Below are positions 32,881-36,820 of a DNA stretch of 36,820 bases, piece after piece; the stretch's first letter is position 1, and each line of letters begins with the position of its first letter. Below the pieces are notes generated by a model. The model did no database searches and was not told where the DNA came from. It was given only the letters and a program-made list of their open reading frames with translations. The position numbers were made by a program, and so were the translations under genes. Origin of the DNA: Chloroflexota bacterium (lineage in GTDB: Bacteria; Chloroflexota; Anaerolineae; Anaerolineales; Anaerolineaceae). Location of the stretch: contig JAJYIW010000007.1 of NCBI GenBank assembly GCA_021789855.1, forward strand, positions 1 through 36,820, read 5' to 3'.

Positions 32881-32952
32881 GCGGGCGTAGTTCAGTGGTA
32901 GAACGCGTGCTTCCCAAGCACGATATCGTGGGTTCGAATCCCATCGCCCGCT
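32881..32952 (+). tRNA. tRNA-Gly (anticodon CCC)
   Basis: Complete cloverleaf: acceptor GCGGGCG/CGCCCGC, D stem GTTC/GAAC, anticodon stem CGTGC/GCACG with loop TTCCCAA (anticodon CCC), variable ATATC, T stem GTGGG/CCCAT with loop TTCGAAT, discriminator T. CCA is not encoded. It reads GGG codons. Confidence 0.96.
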
Positions 32953-32962
32953 CTAATCAATA

Positions 32963-33015
32963 TCCGCCGTTGCATGGGATGTGGCATCACCACCACATTA
33001 CCACCCAGCGGCGGA
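32963..33015 (+). repeat. TCCGCCG/CGGCGGA hairpin, copy 3
   Basis: TCCGCCGTTG (32963-32972) pairs with CAGCGGCGGA (33006-33015) with one G-U; an inner ATGTGG/CCACAT stem (32979-32998) is perfect. It lies 11 bases after the tRNA without a T-run, matching the two earlier copies in arms and gene-end placement. The 33016-33236 gap beyond holds only a TATAAT at 33046 and no gene. Confidence 0.7.
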
Positions 33016-33236
33016 ATCCATATATCCACCTTCATCGAACCATACTATAATTTAATTGAATAACCTGCGAACCCTGCCACATGGCTGGCGTTCCCGCGCC
33101 GCTTTTCTTCTGTTCACACCGCGCACCTCCTGGCTGAATCCTTACCACCCGAACCCCAACCATCTACGGATCAATTCTTGCAACACTGACAGGGTGACAT
33201 TGACGTAAAGAGTGGTTGGTCGCAAATGTAATCCTC

Positions 33237-33632
33237 ATGGCTGAGTATACCGTTCTCGTCGTTGAAGATAATGTGTCTAATTTCGTGCTGATCGCGCGTA
33301 TGTTAGGCTACCTGGGGATCCATTGCGAATGGAAAACATCGGGTTACGAGGTGGTGGAATACGCGGATAACATGCCCCGGCTCGACTTAATCCTCATGGA
33401 TATCCGCCTGCCGTACGAAGATGGTTACGCTGCTCTGAAGAAAATCCGATCTTCCGCCCGTTTAAAAGCTACCCCCGTGGTAGTTGTGACCGCCTTAGCC
33501 AGCCAGGATCAGATGAATTTAGCCCGGCAATCTGGCTTTGACGGTTTCTTAGGCAAGCCGCTGGATCCCGATCGCTTTCCAGACCAGATCCAGCGGATTC
33601 TAGCTGGCGATCAAGTCTGGGAGTATGCATAA
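33237..33632 (+). CDS. Single-domain response regulator
   Basis: 131-residue CheY/DivK-like receiver without an output domain. Acidic pocket VVEDN, phosphoacceptor Asp in LILMDIRLPYEDG, Thr in VVVVTALAS and Lys in FLGKPLDP are all intact, so it should be phosphorylatable. ATG 33237 is preferred to the TTG at 33216; no Shine-Dalgarno is clear. Its last eight bases overlap the start of the following sensor gene, indicating co-translation and a functional pair. Confidence 0.9.
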   Translation: MAEYTVLVVEDNVSNFVLIARMLGYLGIHCEWKTSGYEVVEYADNMPRLDLILMDIRLPYEDGYAALKKIRSSARLKATPVVVVTALASQDQMNLARQSGFDGFLGKPLDPDRFPDQIQRILAGDQVWEYA

Positions 33633-36600
33633 TCCCCCGGTAAAAAAAAGTGTTCGCAAGACGATCATAGGCTCGTCCCTGATCGCTGCCTTAGCGATTT
33701 TTTTAATCCTGGAGGGATTTTTTTATTTTCATGACCGGTCACAGCTTCACCAGCAAGCTTCCAATCATCTCAGAATCCTCCTGTCGAACCAGGTAGCTGA
33801 ACTTAACAAAGCGAATGGCGCCCGCCAAAAGGTATTGGATGGTCTGGCCAAACAAGCCAATTGGATTGCCCTGGCTGGCCAGTCGGTGAGCCATCCGAAC
33901 GATCCATCCAATCTGCAAACCCTGGTCAACCTGCTCAGGACGAGCCTGGACCAAAATGGTCAGGGCCTCTTTGATCAGCTCGTTCTGCTGGCACCGGATG
34001 GCCACATCGTGGCTTCCACCCAGGCAGGTTGGGAAGGCAAGCAATTTGGAGCGGTCAACCCATTGCAAGACCATTCGAACAGCGCAAGGGTGATCCTTGT
34101 CCCCTATGCTGCTCCCCTGCTGCCCAACCAGTGGGTTATCGCGACCATCCAGCCCGTCCTTAAAAATGGGACGGCTATCGCCGCGCTGGCAGGGATCACC
34201 TCTCTCGAAGTACCCCAATTGACCCATGCCGTCATCGGTTTATACCCCGGCAGCGATCTCTATTTCGCCGCTCAAGGGTATTTCACCCGCCTCAACCCAA
34301 ACGGCCAGCCAGGCGCAGCCCAGGCCCTGACCAGCCAGGCCAGGCCGGAAATTAATCGTTTGATGAACGCCTCTACCCAACCGGCGGTGATAGAATTTTC
34401 ATCCACCGATCAGGGCGCCGTGTTATCGGCCGGCCAATCCATCCCAGGCCTGAACGCGGGCATTATCATTGAGTATCCTGTTCGATGGCTGGAAGCCCCT
34501 TTGCTCAATAGCTTCCTATGGAGCCTGGTCTTATTACCGGTGATCGCCCTGCTGGCCACAGGGATTGCCTGGCTGGTGTCGGCCCGCGTCACCTGGCCCT
34601 GGCATATCATCCTGACCTCACTTCAGCAATTCCTGGCCGGCGATCGGGAGAAACGGATCACCCTTCAACGGGATGATGAATCCGGGCAGCTTGCAAACCT
34701 GTTCAACCACATCGCGGATGACCTTTCAACGGTGTATACCGAAACAGATCACCGCCTGATAGAAAAAACCCATCATTTTCAAAAGGCTTCTCAGATCATC
34801 CAAACGATCGCTTCCATAGAGACCATCGATACCTTATTTTCAACCACATGCAACCTGATCGTTGAGCAATTCAACCGGTACAACGCCAGTATTTACCTGT
34901 TAGACGAATCCAAAAAGGTCCTTTTCCTGGCTCATCGCAGCGGGCCGGTGGCCGATGGCGTATGGTGGAAGAACAACCGCCTGGCAGTCAATGCCAACAG
35001 CCTGATTGGCTGGACCGCCTCGGCCAACCAGGCCAGGATCATCCAGACGGTAAACCCGTACCCTTTTGCTAACCCCGATTTCCTCCTGCCCGAAATCCAA
35101 TCAGAGGCAGCGCTCCCCATCGCCTATGGAGGACAGATCATCGGGGTTCTCCATAGTCAGAGTGACCAACCAGGTGCATTCGACGACGATACCATGGAAG
35201 CCCTGGCGATCATCGCTGCTCAGCTTGCCAATACCTACCGGCATCACCAAAACCTCCAGGCCACAGAAGATACCCTCCAGGAAATAACGCTTCTTAGTGA
35301 AGCCAGCCGCCAGATCATCCATGCCAGGAATGAAACGGAAATTTACCAGACTACCTCCCTGGCACTCCGACATGTATCCTACCTCTCGGCTGTCCTGGCG
35401 GTCAAATATGACCGGTTGCATTTTGTTTCAATTTACAACCCGGCTACCCATGAACAACCTGATCTCGGCCAATGGAAAAGCATTAAAACCGAGGGTATCC
35501 TTCCTTATCTACCCCCAGGAAAATCTTACTTCATCCAGGAGCTTAACAAAGCTCCTGCCCCTTTTACCGAAATGGTTCTACCCTTGCGGACGATCGGCGG
35601 GCAATCAGCGGTTATGATCCCTGTATATAGCTCAACCCTCTTAGCCGGGCTGATCATCCTGGCCACCCAGGATCGTTCGACCCTGGAGGCCGCCAGGCTC
35701 CAACCTTACCTGGCCCTCGGCGAGATCATCGGCCAGATGATCGCCAGTCTCAGGCAGATTCAACAGGCGGATGACCTCAAAAACAGCCTTAATGCCTCGG
35801 CGGCAATAGGCATGATCGCCGGGCCTGCAATGAGTTTACAGCAAGTCTATTCAACGACTTACACCCAAATCCTGAATTTAATGGGCGATGTCAGCTTCAT
35901 GATCGCGCTTTATCACCCGGACTCAGCTACCATTGATTTTCCATTTGTTATGGAAAACCAGATACCGATCCAGCTTGATCCCATCCCATTGGGTGAGGGT
36001 TTGACCTCACGCCTGATAAAAGAACAAAAAGCGATCCTTTTGGTCGATAACGTAGAGGATGAGGCCAAAGCCCTGGGGGCAAAAACGGTAGGCCAGCCAG
36101 CCCGCTCCTGGCTGGGCGTCCCGCTTGTCCTGGATGACCAGGTTACCGGCGCGATAATCGTTCAGGATATCATCCAGGAGCGCCGCTTCTCAGCCAGAGA
36201 TATTGAAATATTAAATTTTCTGGGCCATCAAATCGCCGTTTCGATCCGCATCGCTCAAGCCGTTGAAACGCTCGGAAAATCGAGCCAGCGCTTACAAACC
36301 GCTGCGGTTATTGCCAGGGAGATTTCCACGGATTTTCAACTGAAGACACTGCTCAAGCACTCCGTTAGCCTGGTGCAGGAACGCTTTGGGCTCTATCACG
36401 TCGCGATCTACCTGTTCGATCCTGCCAACGAATACCTGGTCTTGCGCGAATCGGCCGGCGAGGCCAGCGAACAATTAAAGCTGGATGGCTTTAAATACCC
36501 CCAGGGCTCCCAATCGCCGGTCGGGCGGGCCGCCATGACGGGGTTAACGGTGGTAGCCAACCTGGGGCGCCAGGATGCCAGCGATTCGCCTCATCCTTTA

Positions 36601-36820
36601 TTACCCCTGACGCGATCAGAGGCAGCCATCCCGATCCGATCCGGCGATCGCCTCTTCGGGGTCCTGGACGTCCAGAGCAATCAGGTGGATGCTTTTTCGG
36701 ATGAAGATATCCATGTTCTAACGCTATTAGCCGATCAGTTAACGATCGCTGTGCTCAACACCCAGCTGGTTGAACAACACCAACAGCAGGTGGAACGCGA
36801 GAAACGCCTGTCTGATATCA
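33625..36820 (+). CDS. Multi-GAF transmembrane sensor protein, C-terminus beyond window
   Basis: Open frame of 1065 codons without a stop, missing from the ORF track because it runs off the window. Order: TM1 (about 14-34), extracytoplasmic sensor region (35-295), TM2 (297-320, FLWSLVLLPVIALLATGIAWLVSA), HAMP (about 320-368), and four GAF-like domains near 395-540, 560-700, 730-880 and 895-1055, ending in a coiled-coil (QQQVEREKRLSDI). GAF4 has the typical SPVGRAAMTGLTVVANLGRQD...AAIPIRSGDRLFGVLDVQS. The output (histidine kinase, cyclase or other) is not in the window. The ATG at 33625 overlaps the response regulator stop, so a kinase is likely. Confidence 0.85.
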   Translation, partial: MHNPPVKKSVRKTIIGSSLIAALAIFLILEGFFYFHDRSQLHQQASNHLRILLSNQVAELNKANGARQKVLDGLAKQANWIALAGQSVSHPNDPSNLQTLVNLLRTSLDQNGQGLFDQLVLLAPDGHIVASTQAGWEGKQFGAVNPLQDHSNSARVILVPYAAPLLPNQWVIATIQPVLKNGTAIAALAGITSLEVPQLTHAVIGLYPGSDLYFAAQGYFTRLNPNGQPGAAQALTSQARPEINRLMNASTQPAVIEFSSTDQGAVLSAGQSIPGLNAGIIIEYPVRWLEAPLLNSFLWSLVLLPVIALLATGIAWLVSARVTWPWHIILTSLQQFLAGDREKRITLQRDDESGQLANLFNHIADDLSTVYTETDHRLIEKTHHFQKASQIIQTIASIETIDTLFSTTCNLIVEQFNRYNASIYLLDESKKVLFLAHRSGPVADGVWWKNNRLAVNANSLIGWTASANQARIIQTVNPYPFANPDFLLPEIQSEAALPIAYGGQIIGVLHSQSDQPGAFDDDTMEALAIIAAQLANTYRHHQNLQATEDTLQEITLLSEASRQIIHARNETEIYQTTSLALRHVSYLSAVLAVKYDRLHFVSIYNPATHEQPDLGQWKSIKTEGILPYLPPGKSYFIQELNKAPAPFTEMVLPLRTIGGQSAVMIPVYSSTLLAGLIILATQDRSTLEAARLQPYLALGEIIGQMIASLRQIQQADDLKNSLNASAAIGMIAGPAMSLQQVYSTTYTQILNLMGDVSFMIALYHPDSATIDFPFVMENQIPIQLDPIPLGEGLTSRLIKEQKAILLVDNVEDEAKALGAKTVGQPARSWLGVPLVLDDQVTGAIIVQDIIQERRFSARDIEILNFLGHQIAVSIRIAQAVETLGKSSQRLQTAAVIAREISTDFQLKTLLKHSVSLVQERFGLYHVAIYLFDPANEYLVLRESAGEASEQLKLDGFKYPQGSQSPVGRAAMTGLTVVANLGRQDASDSPHPLLPLTRSEAAIPIRSGDRLFGVLDVQSNQVDAFSDEDIHVLTLLADQLTIAVLNTQLVEQHQQQVEREKRLSDI

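Noticed and set aside
1-36820. CRISPR array or tandem repeat array
   Set aside because: No regularly spaced direct repeats with unique spacers were seen on either strand.

Overview
The window looks like a chromosomal segment from a Chloroflexota bacterium, probably Anaerolineae-like. This is inferred from the gene set: a monoderm-style Tad pilus locus without a secretin, type 2 IPP isomerase, a polyphosphate glucokinase, a membrane-anchored baseplate-J-like protein, and a very long multi-GAF sensor. No 16S gene or other decisive marker is present. Most of the window is moderately GC-rich and densely packed. The stretch from about 30.9 to 33.0 kb is visibly AT-richer and looks like accessory DNA.

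Layout. 0-8.6 kb holds the 3' part of malQ, a convergent EamA transporter, a superoxide dismutase plus ferredoxin pair behind a near-consensus promoter, an aspartase-type lyase, and a leftward run (baseplate-J-like protein, ruvX, mltG, ppgK). 8.7-12.5 kb is a rightward, tightly spaced mntH-usp-xylulokinase operon. 12.5-13.2 kb has a small CxxC metal-binding protein and folB. 13.3-22.6 kb is a leftward Tad/Flp pilus locus in transcription order flp (48 aa, absent from the ORF track), polytopic membrane protein, cpaB, tadZ with a receiver domain, tadA, tadB, tadC, followed by comF and long-form hpf and a terminator. 22.6-24.3 kb is a divergent two-gene unit: a helical protein and an SPFH protein with a C-terminal excisionase-like helix-turn-helix. 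24.5-29.2 kb carries sucCD, an acyl carrier protein, and type 2 IPP isomerase with a polyprenyl synthase. 29.2-30.9 kb is an IS110-type element with a structured 5' non-coding region (candidate bridge RNA) and inverted end repeats. 30.9-33.0 kb is AT-richer, with a lipoprotein, a decayed methyltransferase N-terminus, an inverted partial copy of tRNA-Gly, and the intact tRNA-Gly(CCC). From 33.2 kb to the edge there is a single-domain response regulator overlapping a sensor of more than 1065 residues (two TM segments, HAMP, four GAF-like domains) that runs off the window.

How the genes fit together. SOD and ferredoxin suggest an oxygen-stress or redox unit, and mntH could supply Mn to the Mn-type SOD. 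sucCD and the aspartase-type lyase feed C4 metabolism. ppgK and xylulokinase phosphorylate sugars, and malQ handles glucans. fni and the prenyl synthase make isoprenoid chains. The Tad genes build a surface pilus, and ComF behind them raises a possible DNA-uptake link.

The most interesting items are the SPFH-HTH pair, the IS110 element with IRs and a candidate bridge RNA, the inverted tRNA-Gly 3' copy with a hairpin insertion and an apparent CCA, a family of three TCCGCCG/CGGCGGA hairpins placed after genes, and a terminator overlapping the lyase promoter. No CRISPR array and no complete defence system were seen.
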